The position numbers and the translations under genes were made by a program. A stretch of 57,461 bases of DNA from Luteimonas huabeiensis HB2 (GTDB lineage: Bacteria; Pseudomonadota; Gammaproteobacteria; Xanthomonadales; Xanthomonadaceae). The first letter of the stretch is position 1. Every line of letters begins with the position of its first letter. The notes under the pieces are model-generated. The model was not told where the DNA came from, made no database searches, and saw only the letters and a list, made by a program, of their open reading frames with translations. The stretch is taken from the NCBI RefSeq assembly GCF_000559025.1, contig NZ_JAAN01000006.1:1-57461 (forward strand). The letters run 5' to 3'. This document shows positions 1 to 10,403 of this stretch, one piece after another.

Positions 1-169
1 GGGGCACGCCGCAGGCGTCCAAAGCGGCCCTCATCCGGCGCTGCGCGCCACCTTCTCCCGCTTGCGGGAGAAGGGACAAGATGGGCCCGCTTGCGGGAGA
101 GGGGACGGCATGGTCCCGCTCGCGGGAGAAGGGACTGACTCGGCGCTGCAGGTCGAATCTCGATAGACC
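1..169. repeat. Palindromic repeat array, copy 1
   Basis: This gene-free edge holds three tandem units, each built on a short palindrome of the form CTCCCGC-TTGC-GGGAG. The units are separated by about a dozen bases of related spacer. The array ends at 141-158 in an 18-base tag that reads ATTCGACCTGCAGCGCCG on the minus strand. The same tag followed by the same palindromes recurs at 35897-36062 in the opposite orientation, so this is a dispersed repeat family rather than a local structure. The left end may extend beyond the window. It lies just downstream of the AEC permease gene stop codon and may act as its transcript end. There are too few units, and the unit is too palindromic and irregular, for a CRISPR array. 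Confidence 0.7.
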
Positions 170-1087
170 CTAGTGCGCCAGCCGCGCCAGCAGCCAGGTC
201 CAGGCGGGCAGGGTGGCCAGCGACAGCAGGATGCCGTAGCCGACCAGCGCCGCGGCCAGCCGCGGGGCCAGGCCGTGCGAGATCGCCAGCGCGGCGGCGG
301 TGACCATGCTGGGCATCGCCGATTCCAGCACGTTGACCTGCAGCATCGCCGGCGGCATCGCGAACAGCCACGACAGCGGCAGCGCCAGCGCCGGCATCGC
401 GACCAGCTTCAGCGCCAGGCCGGCCGCCAGCGGGCCGATCTCCTCGGCCGGCATGCGCAGGCGGATCGACAGCCCCACCGCCAGCATCACCAGCGGCAGC
501 ATCGCATCGGCCAGTTTCTGCAGGACGTCGGCGATCCAGGCCGGCGGCTGCTCGGGCATCACCGTCAGCCCGGCGAGCAGGGCCCACAGCGGCGGGAAGC
601 GCAGCACCCGGCGCGCGATCTCGGCCGGCCCCGGCGGCGCGTCGCCGCCGAAGCGCGCCAGCACGTAGAGGCCGAAGGTCGACAGCAGCACGAAGGTGCC
701 GAACTGGTCGTAGACCACGGCGTAGGGCAGGGCCGCATCGCCCAGCAGCGCGCGCACCATCGGATAGCCGATGAAGCTGGTATTGCCCAGCACCACGCAC
801 AGCAGCAGCACCGCCACGCGGTCGCGGCGCCAGCGCCGCAGGCGCGCGAGCAGCAACACCAGCGCGATGCTGGCCGCGGCCAGCAGCCAGGGCGTGGCGG
901 CCACGCCCAGCAGGGTGGGATCGAAGCGCAGGCGCGGCACGTAGATCAGCACCGCCGCCGGCAGGCAGATCAGCAGGACCACGCGATTGAGCGTCTCGGC
1001 GGCATCGTCGGGCAGCGCGCGCAGGCGCGCGAACAGCATGCCCAGCGCGAGCATAGCCAGGATCAGGGCGAACGCGGCGAAGGCCAT
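170..1087 (-). CDS. AEC family (auxin efflux carrier-like) transporter
   Basis: The 305-residue protein is almost wholly hydrophobic, with about ten predicted membrane segments in two halves separated by a more polar loop near residues 145-165. That is the layout and length of bacterial AEC permeases (MleP/MdcF-like). Conserved-looking features include the LGNTSFIGYPMV segment (around residues 100-111) and a C-terminal ESAMPSMVTAAALA stretch, both typical of the family. Such proteins sit in the inner membrane and export or exchange small organic anions; the substrate cannot be told from sequence. The ATG start at 1087 leaves only a short gap to the methyltransferase gene stop at 1132 on the same strand, so co-transcription is possible. 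Confidence 0.85.
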   Translation of the reverse strand: MAFAAFALILAMLALGMLFARLRALPDDAAETLNRVVLLICLPAAVLIYVPRLRFDPTLLGVAATPWLLAAASIALVLLLARLRRWRRDRVAVLLLCVVLGNTSFIGYPMVRALLGDAALPYAVVYDQFGTFVLLSTFGLYVLARFGGDAPPGPAEIARRVLRFPPLWALLAGLTVMPEQPPAWIADVLQKLADAMLPLVMLAVGLSIRLRMPAEEIGPLAAGLALKLVAMPALALPLSWLFAMPPAMLQVNVLESAMPSMVTAAALAISHGLAPRLAAALVGYGILLSLATLPAWTWLLARLAH

Positions 1088-1131
1088 CGGCGCCGTCGGT
1101 GTGTGGGGGGCTCCATGTTAGCCGCGGCGGC

Positions 1132-2976
1132 TCAGCGCGGCGCCGGCAGCGTGCGCACCAGCTCCGCGCGGGCGCCCAGCGCATCGGTGGCGCGCACGCA
1201 GATCCGGCGCGCGCCATGCAGGCGCGGCGCTTCGATCCGCGCCGCGCCGCCGCTGGCCAGGGGCGCCGCGCCCGTGCGCGCCTCGTACCACGCGGGGCGG
1301 AACACGCGGCCGTCGTAGTCCGGATCGATCGACCAGTCCTGCACCAGCGCCAGCGGATCGGCGCGCAGCGCGGCCAGCAGCGCGGCGCGGTCGTGCGGCG
1401 ACAGGTCCAGGGCCGCGGGCGTCAGCGGGACGCAGGCGGCCAGCGCCACCTCGATGCGTTCGCTGGCGGCGTCCGCGCGCTGCCGCGCGGCACCGGCCAG
1501 GGTCAGGCGCCGCAGGCTGTCGAAGCGCGCCCGTGCGCGCGCCGCCGGCCCGGTGGCGGCCAGCTCCGGCGGGATCCGCAGCACCGTCGGCGCGCCGTCG
1601 CCGCGCGCGGCCAGCCAGTCCGGCAAGCCGGGCTCGAAGCGCCAGCCCAGCACCACCAGCCGCGTCCACGGCCCCGGCAGCCGCGCGCGCAGGGCGAGCG
1701 CGCGCTCGATCGCGGCCGGCCCCAGCGCCCGGCCCGGCGGCGCCACCCGCACCAGCGTGCGAAGGCCGTCCTCGACCACGGTGCCGGTGCCGGCCGGCGC
1801 GCCGGGCAGCGGGCGGGCGCCGTAGGCGGCCAGCACGCGCGCGGCCCAGGCGCCGTCGGCGCGCGGCGCATCCACGGCCTGCAGCAGGAACGGGGCGGCC
1901 CCCTGGGCGATCAGCCGCCGCCGCGCGACGGCGCAGGCCGCGCCGCCCAGGTCCACCGCGATCCAGCGCCGGCCCAGGCGCTCGGCGACCGCGGCGGCGG
2001 TGCCGGAGCCGGCATTGAAGTCGGCGACCAGCCCGCCCGGCGGGCAGGCGTGCTCGACGATCCGCGCCAGCAGCCGCTCCGGCTTCTGGGTGCCGTAGCC
2101 GGTCAGTTCCGAGCGGCCGGCGTGCGCGGGCCGCCAGGCGCGCGGGTCGGCGTAGACCGGGCGGATGTCGCTCCAGACGGTGGCGGCGGGCAGGCCGGGG
2201 CTCTCGTCCAGGTACTGCCGCGTCCAGATCGGCCGGCCCTCGGCGTCGCGCCCGCGCTGGCGGCGCTGGTAGCGGCGGCCGTCGGCGTCGACGTGGCAGA
2301 ACCAGGCCTCGACGTAGCGCGGGTCGTAGGGCAGGCGGATGCGCCGGGCGTAGCGGCGCTCGCGGCAGCGCGCGTAGTGGACGATGACGTCGTGCGCGCG
2401 CACCAGCCTGGCGCCGGATGCGCGCCCGCCCGAGGGCGCGCCGTAGGCCCAGACGATCTCCTGCACGAAGTGCTCGCGGCCGAACACCGCGTCCAGCAGC
2501 GCGCGCACGTAATGGCCGGCCTGCATGCCCAGGTGGACGTACAGCGATCCGGTGGGCGCCAGCAGCTCGCGCATCAGCACCAGCCGCGGCGCCAGCATGC
2601 GCAGGTAGCCGGCGGTGCCGCCGGGCCAGGTATCGGCGTAGGCGAAGGCGGCGACGCCGGCCGCCGCCGTGCCCGGCAGCGGCACCCGGCTGCGGTAGTC
2701 GGTGCCGGTGTCGAAGGGCGGGTCGATGTAGATCAGGTCGATGCGCCCGCGCAGGCCCGGGCCCTGCCCGTCGCCGGCCAGCAGCGCCGCCATCGCCTGC
2801 AGGTTGTCGCCGTGGATCAGCCGGTTGCGCCATCCGTCCGCCGCGTCGTCGCCGGGCGTCTGGTCCGTGCGCAACCGCGGCCCCCGCCCGCGCGCCGCGC
2901 AAGCCAGCGCGCGCTCGGCCTGCCGGCGGCCGTCGCGGACGATGGCGGGAAGCGCATCGAGCAGGGAACTGGCCAT
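1132..2976 (-). CDS. DNA methyltransferase, DPPF type (beta-class N6-adenine/N4-cytosine)
   Basis: A site-specific DNA methyltransferase of about 614 residues. Numbered from an alternative TTG at 2994, the catalytic motif IV is DPPF (residues 91-94) in the context IYIDPPFDTG. The SAM-binding motif I, DFNAGSGT, lies at residues 325-332 after a TQKP segment. Motif IV before motif I is the beta-class order seen in type III Mod and related N6-adenine enzymes. The region after about residue 360 is a long C-terminal extension of unknown role. I prefer the ATG at 2976 over the TTG; neither has a strong Shine-Dalgarno. No restriction endonuclease is encoded nearby on the visible side, so it looks solitary, possibly regulatory. 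It is divergent from an XRE regulator gene with a palindrome between the two. Confidence 0.85.
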   Translation of the reverse strand: MASSLLDALPAIVRDGRRQAERALACAARGRGPRLRTDQTPGDDAADGWRNRLIHGDNLQAMAALLAGDGQGPGLRGRIDLIYIDPPFDTGTDYRSRVPLPGTAAAGVAAFAYADTWPGGTAGYLRMLAPRLVLMRELLAPTGSLYVHLGMQAGHYVRALLDAVFGREHFVQEIVWAYGAPSGGRASGARLVRAHDVIVHYARCRERRYARRIRLPYDPRYVEAWFCHVDADGRRYQRRQRGRDAEGRPIWTRQYLDESPGLPAATVWSDIRPVYADPRAWRPAHAGRSELTGYGTQKPERLLARIVEHACPPGGLVADFNAGSGTAAAVAERLGRRWIAVDLGGAACAVARRRLIAQGAAPFLLQAVDAPRADGAWAARVLAAYGARPLPGAPAGTGTVVEDGLRTLVRVAPPGRALGPAAIERALALRARLPGPWTRLVVLGWRFEPGLPDWLAARGDGAPTVLRIPPELAATGPAARARARFDSLRRLTLAGAARQRADAASERIEVALAACVPLTPAALDLSPHDRAALLAALRADPLALVQDWSIDPDYDGRVFRPAWYEARTGAAPLASGGAARIEAPRLHGARRICVRATDALGARAELVRTLPAPR

Positions 2977-2983
2977 CCAGACA

Positions 2984-3004
2984 CGATCAATCAATAATTG
3001 ATCG
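2984..3004. promoter_or_regulatory. Candidate operator palindrome between methyltransferase and XRE regulator
   Basis: In a markedly AT-rich stretch of an otherwise GC-rich region, the arms CGATCAAT (2984-2991) and ATTGATCG (2997-3004) form a perfect 8-bp inverted repeat with a 5-base spacer. A further related half-site, ATCAATCG, follows at 3013-3020. The position in the divergent promoter region suggests an operator for the adjacent XRE protein controlling itself and the methyltransferase gene, as controller proteins do in restriction-modification loci. That function is inferred. Confidence 0.5.
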
Positions 3005-3060
3005 GATCATAAATCAATCGTTGGTTCCTTCAGGGCTGGAGCGCTCTACCGTCCATCGGG

Positions 3061-3450
3061 ATGATGAGCGAGCAGGCCGAATTCGGTGCCAGATTGCGTC
3101 AAGCCCTGAAGGCCGCCGGCCTCGGCGAGGGCGCGCGCGAACTGGCCGATCTGGTCTCCGCCCACGGCGGCGATGCGGTCACCCCGCAGGCGGCGCACAA
3201 CTGGATCCGCGGCAAGACCACGCCGCGCCGGCGCAACCTGCGCGCGCTGGCGAAGGCCCTGCGGGTCGCCCCGGAGGACTTCTATGCCGACGAGCCGCCC
3301 GGCAAGGGGCGGTTGAACGAGACCGGCGAATCCTTCGCGATCGGCGTGCAGGACCGCCACGCCATCGACGCGTTCCTCTCGCTGCCGCCCGAGCAGCGCA
3401 AGCCGGTCCGCGAGCTGATCCACTTCCTGGCCAAGGCCGCGGCCAAGTAG
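3061..3450 (+). CDS. XRE-family helix-turn-helix transcriptional regulator
   Basis: A 129-residue protein whose residues 8-85 read as an HTH_3/XRE domain: an N-terminal helix (FGARLRQALKAAG), a turn, a recognition segment containing VTPQAAHNWIRGKTTPR, and a closing RRRNLRALAKALRV helix ending in the typical APEDFY. The C-terminal 40 residues are predicted helical and carry no LexA-type peptidase. It starts at the first of two adjacent ATG codons. It is divergently transcribed from the DNA methyltransferase gene, with a palindrome in the shared upstream region, so an autoregulatory role is likely. A phage-repressor or controller-protein origin is equally possible from sequence alone. Confidence 0.8.
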   Translation: MMSEQAEFGARLRQALKAAGLGEGARELADLVSAHGGDAVTPQAAHNWIRGKTTPRRRNLRALAKALRVAPEDFYADEPPGKGRLNETGESFAIGVQDRHAIDAFLSLPPEQRKPVRELIHFLAKAAAK

Positions 3451-3475
3451 GCGGGCCCGCCTGGCGCGGGCCCGC
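3451..3475. terminator. Hairpin between convergent XRE regulator and putA
   Basis: A 9-bp perfect stem, GCGGGCCCG (3451-3459) with CGGGCCCGC (3467-3475), closes a 7-base loop. It begins right after the regulator stop codon and ends eight bases before the putA stop on the other strand. No clear U-tract is present on either strand, so it is a probable bidirectional transcript-end hairpin rather than a classical intrinsic terminator. Confidence 0.5.
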
Positions 3476-3483
3476 GATGTCCG

Positions 3484-6400
3484 TCAGTCGCCCAGCGTGA
3501 GCAGCGAGGCGTTGCCGCCGGCGGCGGTGGTGTTGACGGTGATGGTCTTCTCGGTGGCGAAGCGCGGCAGGTAATGCGGGCCGCCGGCCTTGGGGCCGGT
3601 GCCGGACAGGCCCTGGCCGCCGAAGGGCTGCACGCCGACCACCGCGCCGATCTGGTTGCGGTTGACGTAGATGTTGCCCACCCGCGCGCGGGCGGCGATG
3701 CGCTCGACGGTCTCGTCGATGCGCGAGTGGATGCCCAGGGTCAGGCCGTAGCCGGTGGCGTTGATGGCGTCGATCACCGCGTCGAGGTCGTCGGCCTTCC
3801 AGCGGATCACGTGCAGGGCGGGGCCGAACTTCTCGTCGTCGAGCTGCGACAGCGCGCGCAGTTCCCAGGCGTGCGGCAGGAAGAAGGTGCCGTGCTCGAT
3901 GGCCTCGGTGGCCGGGGCGCGCGCGATCAGCTTCGCCTCGGCGTTCATGCGCTCGGCGTGGGCCTGGAGCATGCGCGCGGCATCCTCGTCGATCACCGGG
4001 CCGACGTCGGTGGACAGCTGGCCGGGATCGCCCACGCGCAGCTTGGCCATGGCGCCGGCCAGCATCTCGATCGTCTTGTCGGCGATGTCCTCCTGCACGA
4101 ACAGGATGCGCGCGGCCGAGCAGCGCTGGCCGGCGGAGGCGAAGGCGGAGGACAGCACGTCCTTGACCAGCTGCTCGGGCAGGCAGGAGGAATCGGCGAT
4201 CAGCGCGTTCTGGCCGCCGGTCTCGGCGATCAGCACCGCGATCGCGGCCTCGCGCGCGGCCAGCGCGCGGTTGATCGCGCGCGCGGTGGCGGTGGAGCCG
4301 GTGAAGGCGACGCCGGCCACGCGCGCATCGCGGGTCAGCGCCGCGCCGACGGTGGCGCCGTCGCCGGGCAGGAACTGCAGCACGTCGGCCGGCACCCCGG
4401 CCTCGTGCAGCAGCTTCGTCGCCTCGTGGCCGGTCAGGGTGGTCTGCTCGGCGGGCTTGGCGATCACGCTGTTGCCGGCGGCCAGCGCCGCGGCGACCTG
4501 GCCGACGAAGATCGCCAGCGGGAAGTTCCACGGGCTGATGCACACGAACACGCCGCGGCCCTGGTGCTGCAGCGTGTTGGTTTCGCCGGTGGGGCCGGGC
4601 AGCGGCTCGGGCGCGAACAGCTTGCGCGCCTGACCGGCGTAGTAGCGCAGGAAGTCCACCGCCTCGCGCACCTCGGCCACGCCGTCGGGGATGGTCTTGC
4701 CGGCCTCGCGGGTGCACAGGGCGATGAACCGCGGCATGCGCGATTCGAGCAGGTCGGCGGCGTGCTCCAGGATCGCCGCGCGCGAGGCCGCCGGGGTCGC
4801 GTCCCAGCCCGGCTGCGCGGCCACCGCGTTGGCCAGCGCGCGCTCCACCGTGGCCGCGTCGGCCGGCTGCCAGCGGCCCACGGTGCGGCGGCGGTCGGCG
4901 GGATCGGTCGCGGTCACCGCGGCGCCGGCGGGCTGCGCCCCGGGCACCAGCGGGCCGGCGGTCCACTCGGCGACCTCGGCGTTGACCCGCTCGGCGAGCT
5001 GGCGCAGCTGGTCGTCGTTGGCGAGGTTGACGCCCATGGAGTTGCTCCTGTCGTGGCCCTGGCTGCGGTAGAGATCGACCGGCAGGGGAATGCGGGGGTG
5101 GGGGATGCTGTCGAAGGCGGCGACGGTGTCCACCGGGTCCTGGGTCAGGGCCTCGACGGGCACGCTCTCGTCGCTGATGCGGTTGACGAAGCTGGAGTTG
5201 GCGCCGTTCTCCAGCAGGCGCCGGACCAGGTAGGGCAGCAGGTCCTCGTGGCTGCCCACCGGCGCGTAGACCCGGCAGGGCACGCCGAGCCGGTCGGCCG
5301 GGATCACCTCGGCATACAGGTCGTCGCCCATCCCGTGCAGCTTCTGGAATTCGTAGGGCGTGGCGCGCGCGCGCGCCAGCGCCGGCAGGTACAGCCCGGC
5401 CATGCGATGCACCGCGGCGATGGTGTGGGCGTTGTGGGTGGCGAACATCGGGTAGACGATGTCGGCCGCTTCCAGCAGCCGCCGCGCGTTGGCCAGGTAG
5501 CTGACGTCGGTGTTCGGCTTGCGGGTGAACACCGGATAGTCCGGGTGGCCGTCGACCTGGGCGCGCTTGATCTCGCTGTCCCAGTAGGCGCCCTTGACCA
5601 GGCGCACCGGGATGCGGCGGCCGCCGCTGCGGGCCAGGTCGACGATCCAGTCGAGCACGAACGGCGCGCGCTTCTGGTAGGCCTGCACCACGATGCCGAA
5701 GCCTTCCCAGCCGGCCAGCGACGGATCGCGCCAGGCCTGGGCGATCACGTCCAGCGACAGTTCCAGGCGGTCGGCCTCCTCGGCGTCGATGGTCAGGCCG
5801 ATGCCGTGGCCCTTGGCCTGCTGCGCCAGCGACAGCAGCACCGGGCCCAGCTCGGCCAGCACCGCGGCGCGGTTGGCGTGCTCGTAGCGCGGGTGCAGCG
5901 CGGAGAGCTTCACCGAGATCGAGGGCGCGGCGAACACCGCGTCCGCGCCCTCGGCGCGCGGCCGGCCGGGGTGGCGGCCGATGGCGTCGATGGCGCGGCG
6001 ATAGGCCTCCAGGTAGCGGCCGGCGTCGGCGTCGGTCAGCGCGGCCTCGCCCAGCATGTCGAAGGAGTAGCGGTACTGCGCGTTGGCGCCCTTGCGGCTG
6101 CGCGCGAGCGCTTCGTCGATGGTGCGGCCCATCACGAACTGGTGGCCCATGATGCGCATCGCCTGGCGCGTGGCCAGGCGGATCACCGGTTCGCCGACGC
6201 GGCCGATCAGGCGCTTGAAGGCGCCGTGGGCGTCGCGCTTGGTCTCGTCGGCCAGGTCCACCAGGCGCCCGGTCAGCATCAGGCCCCAGGTGGAGGCGTT
6301 GACCAGCAGCGAATCGGACTGGCCGAGGTGGCGCTTCCAGTCGGCCTCGCCCAGCTTGTCGCGGATCAGGCGGTCGGCGGTGCCCTCGTCGGGGATGCGC

Positions 6401-6684
6401 AGCAGCGCCTCGGCCACGCACATCAGCAGCACGCCTTCCTCGCTGCCGAGGTCGTACTGCTGCATGAAGGCCTCGATCGCGCCCTGGTCGGCGGCGCGCG
6501 CGCGCACCCGCCGCACCAGGTCGGCGGCGGTGGCCTGCACCGCGGCGCGGTCGGCGGCCGGCAGGCGGGCGCGCTCGAGCAGGCTGCGGACGTGGGCGGC
6601 CTCGTCGCGGACCCAGGCGGCGGTGATGGCCGCGCGCGGGGCCGGAGGCGGCGGGGGGAGCTCGGACAACAGGGGGCTGGACAC
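3484..6684 (-). CDS. putA: Bifunctional proline dehydrogenase / L-glutamate-gamma-semialdehyde dehydrogenase
   Basis: Oxidises proline to glutamate in two steps: FAD-dependent proline dehydrogenase, then NAD-dependent aldehyde dehydrogenase with substrate channelling, peripherally at the inner membrane. The PRODH barrel covers roughly residues 150-500, with RLVKGAYWDSEIK at 361-373 and YEFQKLHGMGDDLY at 444-457. The ALDH domain covers about 580-1040, with FTGST at 795-799, ETGGQN (general base E821) and GQRCS (catalytic C855). At 1066 residues it begins in the alpha-helical PRODH arm and lacks the ribbon-helix-helix DNA-binding domain of the trifunctional enterobacterial PutA of about 1,320 residues, so it should not repress its own gene. 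The start is a GTG. It is divergent from the cytochrome oxidase operon. Confidence 0.95.
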   Translation of the reverse strand: MSSPLLSELPPPPPAPRAAITAAWVRDEAAHVRSLLERARLPAADRAAVQATAADLVRRVRARAADQGAIEAFMQQYDLGSEEGVLLMCVAEALLRIPDEGTADRLIRDKLGEADWKRHLGQSDSLLVNASTWGLMLTGRLVDLADETKRDAHGAFKRLIGRVGEPVIRLATRQAMRIMGHQFVMGRTIDEALARSRKGANAQYRYSFDMLGEAALTDADAGRYLEAYRRAIDAIGRHPGRPRAEGADAVFAAPSISVKLSALHPRYEHANRAAVLAELGPVLLSLAQQAKGHGIGLTIDAEEADRLELSLDVIAQAWRDPSLAGWEGFGIVVQAYQKRAPFVLDWIVDLARSGGRRIPVRLVKGAYWDSEIKRAQVDGHPDYPVFTRKPNTDVSYLANARRLLEAADIVYPMFATHNAHTIAAVHRMAGLYLPALARARATPYEFQKLHGMGDDLYAEVIPADRLGVPCRVYAPVGSHEDLLPYLVRRLLENGANSSFVNRISDESVPVEALTQDPVDTVAAFDSIPHPRIPLPVDLYRSQGHDRSNSMGVNLANDDQLRQLAERVNAEVAEWTAGPLVPGAQPAGAAVTATDPADRRRTVGRWQPADAATVERALANAVAAQPGWDATPAASRAAILEHAADLLESRMPRFIALCTREAGKTIPDGVAEVREAVDFLRYYAGQARKLFAPEPLPGPTGETNTLQHQGRGVFVCISPWNFPLAIFVGQVAAALAAGNSVIAKPAEQTTLTGHEATKLLHEAGVPADVLQFLPGDGATVGAALTRDARVAGVAFTGSTATARAINRALAAREAAIAVLIAETGGQNALIADSSCLPEQLVKDVLSSAFASAGQRCSAARILFVQEDIADKTIEMLAGAMAKLRVGDPGQLSTDVGPVIDEDAARMLQAHAERMNAEAKLIARAPATEAIEHGTFFLPHAWELRALSQLDDEKFGPALHVIRWKADDLDAVIDAINATGYGLTLGIHSRIDETVERIAARARVGNIYVNRNQIGAVVGVQPFGGQGLSGTGPKAGGPHYLPRFATEKTITVNTTAAGGNASLLTLGD

Positions 6685-6992
6685 GCGGGAACCGCCGGGA
6701 AGCGTCTAAAACCGGCGATTCTAGGCCCTGCCGACGCGGCCGGATAGGCAGGGTCGCGCCCGCCGCGTCCGCCCCGGCGCGATGCCTCGCGGCCGGTGGC
6801 CGCCGGCCGCCGCAGCGGGCCCGCGCCGCGCGGCGCCGGGGCTCGGCTTGCCCGTGATCGCCCGCCGCAGCTACCATCGCCAGGATTCTCCGCAGCACGC
6901 CGCCGCTCCTGCGCATGTTCCCGCCCCGGGCCGGGACGGAGGGTGGTCGCGCTTCCGCCAGCCACACGCCATCAGGCATTCGGGGTCCCAAC
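6685..6992. other. Divergent intergenic region, putA / coxB
   Basis: About 300 bases separate the putA start from coxB. It must contain both promoters and is GC-rich throughout. I see no convincing -35/-10 pair, riboswitch or extended palindrome. An in-frame upstream extension of coxB to an ATG at 6915 exists, but the added residues do not look like part of the protein. Confidence 0.4.
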
Positions 6993-7943
6993 GTGAAGCA
7001 AGCCGGTCGTTCCAACCCTCGGGCCATGCGCGTCGCCGCCGCCGCGCTCGCGCTGGCCGCGCCGCTGGGGGCGCTCGCGCAGTCCGCCGATCCGCAGCGC
7101 TGGCAGCTCAACATGGGCCGCGGGGTCACGGCTTCCTCGCAGCACGCCTACGATGCGCACATGTTCGCGCTGTGGGTGTGCGTGGCGATCGGCGTCATCG
7201 TGTTCGGCGCCATGGCCTACGCCATGTTCGCCTTCCGCAAGTCCAAGGGCGCGGTGGCCGCCCAGTTCAGCCACAACACCACCGCCGAGATCATCTGGAC
7301 GGTGATCCCGATCATCCTGCTGGTGATCATGGCGGTGCCGGCGACGCAGAAGCTGATCGCGATGTACGACACCCGCGACTCCGAGATGACCGTCAAGGTC
7401 ACCGGCTACCAGTGGATGTGGACCTACGAATACGTGGGCGAGGACGTGGCGATCACCAGCCGCCTGGACCGCGAGAGCGACCGCCTGCGGCAGAACCGCT
7501 CGGCCACCCGCGCCGAACTGGAAGCGCACGGCAACTACCTGCTCGACGTCGACAACGAACTCGTGCTGCCCACCGACACCAAGGTGCGCTTCGTGATCAC
7601 CGCCGACGACGTCATCCACTCCTGGTGGGTGCCGGCGCTGGGCTGGAAGCAGGACGCGATCCCCGGCATCGTCAACGAGGCCTGGACCGAGATCAAGGAA
7701 CCCGGCGTCTACCGCGGCCAGTGCGCCGAACTGTGCGGCAAGGACCACGCCTTCATGCCGATCGTGGTGCGCGCGCTGCCGCGCGCGGAGTACGACGCCT
7801 GGCTGGCCGCGGAGAAGGCCCGCAACGCGCCGGCGCCGGCGCCCGCCGAGGCGCCCGCCACGCCCGCGCCGCCGGCCGCGACCGAGGCCGACGCCACCGC
7901 GCGCGCCGGCGATGCGAAGACCGCCGCGCCCGTCGCCGGCTGA
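6993..7943 (+). CDS. coxB: Cytochrome c oxidase subunit II (aa3 type)
   Basis: Subunit II accepts electrons from cytochrome c at the binuclear CuA centre on the periplasmic face. From the GTG start at 6993 the order is: signal peptide (residues about 12-30, cleaved near LAQS), two transmembrane helices (about 57-80 and 100-120), then a cupredoxin domain. The CuA ligands are visible as H209 in DVIHSWW and C244, E246, C248, H252 and M255 in GQCAELCGKDHAFM. The last 40 residues form a low-complexity Ala/Pro tail. An ATG at 7026 is the alternative start. It is the first gene of the cox operon, followed after 25 bases by ctaD. Confidence 0.93.
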   Translation: MKQAGRSNPRAMRVAAAALALAAPLGALAQSADPQRWQLNMGRGVTASSQHAYDAHMFALWVCVAIGVIVFGAMAYAMFAFRKSKGAVAAQFSHNTTAEIIWTVIPIILLVIMAVPATQKLIAMYDTRDSEMTVKVTGYQWMWTYEYVGEDVAITSRLDRESDRLRQNRSATRAELEAHGNYLLDVDNELVLPTDTKVRFVITADDVIHSWWVPALGWKQDAIPGIVNEAWTEIKEPGVYRGQCAELCGKDHAFMPIVVRALPRAEYDAWLAAEKARNAPAPAPAEAPATPAPPAATEADATARAGDAKTAAPVAG

Positions 7944-7968
7944 CCCCCTACAGCTTCCAGGCCACGCC

Positions 7969-9637
<1,669 letters not shown>

Positions 9638-9654
<17 letters not shown>

Positions 9655-9781
9655 CCCCGCCGCGGACGCGGCCCACGTCGAGGCCGGGCGCCGTCGCGCG
9701 CGCCGCACCGCGCTGGTCGTGGGCGCGATCGCGCTGGCGATCTACGTCGCCTTCATCCTCTCCGGGGTGAGCGGACGGTGA
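9638..9781 (+). CDS. Small single-TM protein between ctaD and ctaG
   Basis: A 47-codon reading frame starts at an ATG inside the end of ctaD (17-base overlap) and stops at 9781, overlapping the GTG start of ctaG by four bases. Residues 1-24 are strongly basic and Arg-rich (GRRRARRT). Residues 25-43 form one hydrophobic helix with the sequence [20 protein letters not shown]. The overlaps on both sides and the clean topology argue that it is translated. Tiny membrane proteins are found at this position in many proteobacterial cox operons and are thought to assist oxidase assembly, but this sequence offers no specific function. Confidence 0.75.
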
Positions 9782-10365
9782 GCGCGCGGCGGTCCGACGT
9801 CGTGAAGCTGGTGGCCGTGGCGGTCGCCGCGTTCGCGTTCACCTTCTCGCTGGTGCCGCTGTACCGCATCGCCTGCGAGAAGGTGTTCGGCATCCGCCTG
9901 GACAACACCGCCGCCGCCGAGCCCGCCGGCGCCGCCGCGGCCGAGCCGGTCGCCGAGCGCTGGGTGACGGTGGAGTTCGACGCCAGCGTCAACTCGCGCC
10001 TGCCGTGGTCGTTCCGCCCCAACGAGACGTCCAAGCGCGTGCGCGTGGGCGAGATCTACGAGACCACGTACTACGCCCACAACGACAGCGCCGCGGCGAT
10101 CGTCGGCAGCGCCACGCCCTCGGTGGCGCCGGCGCGCGCGTCGGGCTACTTCCAGAAGACCGAGTGCTTCTGCTTCACCCTGCAGACGCTCGCCGCCGGC
10201 GAGACCCGCGACATGCCGGTGCGCTTCATCATCGACCCCGCGTTGCCGGCCGACGTCAACACGGTCACGCTCTCCTACACGTTCTACAAGAACGATCCGG
10301 CCACCGAGCGGCTGTCGCAGGCGCCCGCGGCCGGATCGGCCGGCGCCGCGCGCGCCGCGCGCTGA
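9778..10365 (+). CDS. ctaG: Cytochrome c oxidase assembly protein CtaG/Cox11 (CuB chaperone)
   Basis: Delivers copper to the CuB site of subunit I from the periplasmic face. The 195-residue protein has one N-terminal membrane anchor (about residues 8-28) followed by the Ig-like Cox11 domain. The copper-binding C-F-C-F motif lies at residues 130-133 ([10 protein letters not shown]), with the third family cysteine at C33 next to the membrane. The start is a GTG whose bases overlap the stop of the preceding 47-codon gene, a GTGA arrangement implying translational coupling. The C-terminus after residue 180 is a low-complexity Ala tail. Confidence 0.93.
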   Translation: MSARRSDVVKLVAVAVAAFAFTFSLVPLYRIACEKVFGIRLDNTAAAEPAGAAAAEPVAERWVTVEFDASVNSRLPWSFRPNETSKRVRVGEIYETTYYAHNDSAAAIVGSATPSVAPARASGYFQKTECFCFTLQTLAAGETRDMPVRFIIDPALPADVNTVTLSYTFYKNDPATERLSQAPAAGSAGAARAAR

Positions 10366-10403
10366 CCTCCGCTCCCCTGATCGCACCTCCGACGGACACG
10401 ACC

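Noticed and set aside
1..169. Possible CRISPR array at the left edge and at 35.9-36.1 kb
   Set aside because: Only three or four units, spacers of about a dozen related bases, units palindromic and one inverted; no cas genes. It fits a REP-like repeat instead.
3484..6684. PutA as an autoregulatory trifunctional protein
   Set aside because: The N-terminus begins directly in the helical arm of the PRODH part; no ribbon-helix-helix segment is encoded upstream in frame.
3179..7129. Very long open frames on both strands opposite or within putA (over 1,000 codons each)
   Set aside because: They are composition shadows of putA: low-complexity Arg/Gly/His/Gln-rich translations with no domain, caused by high GC at third positions. 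putA has clear catalytic motifs in its frame.
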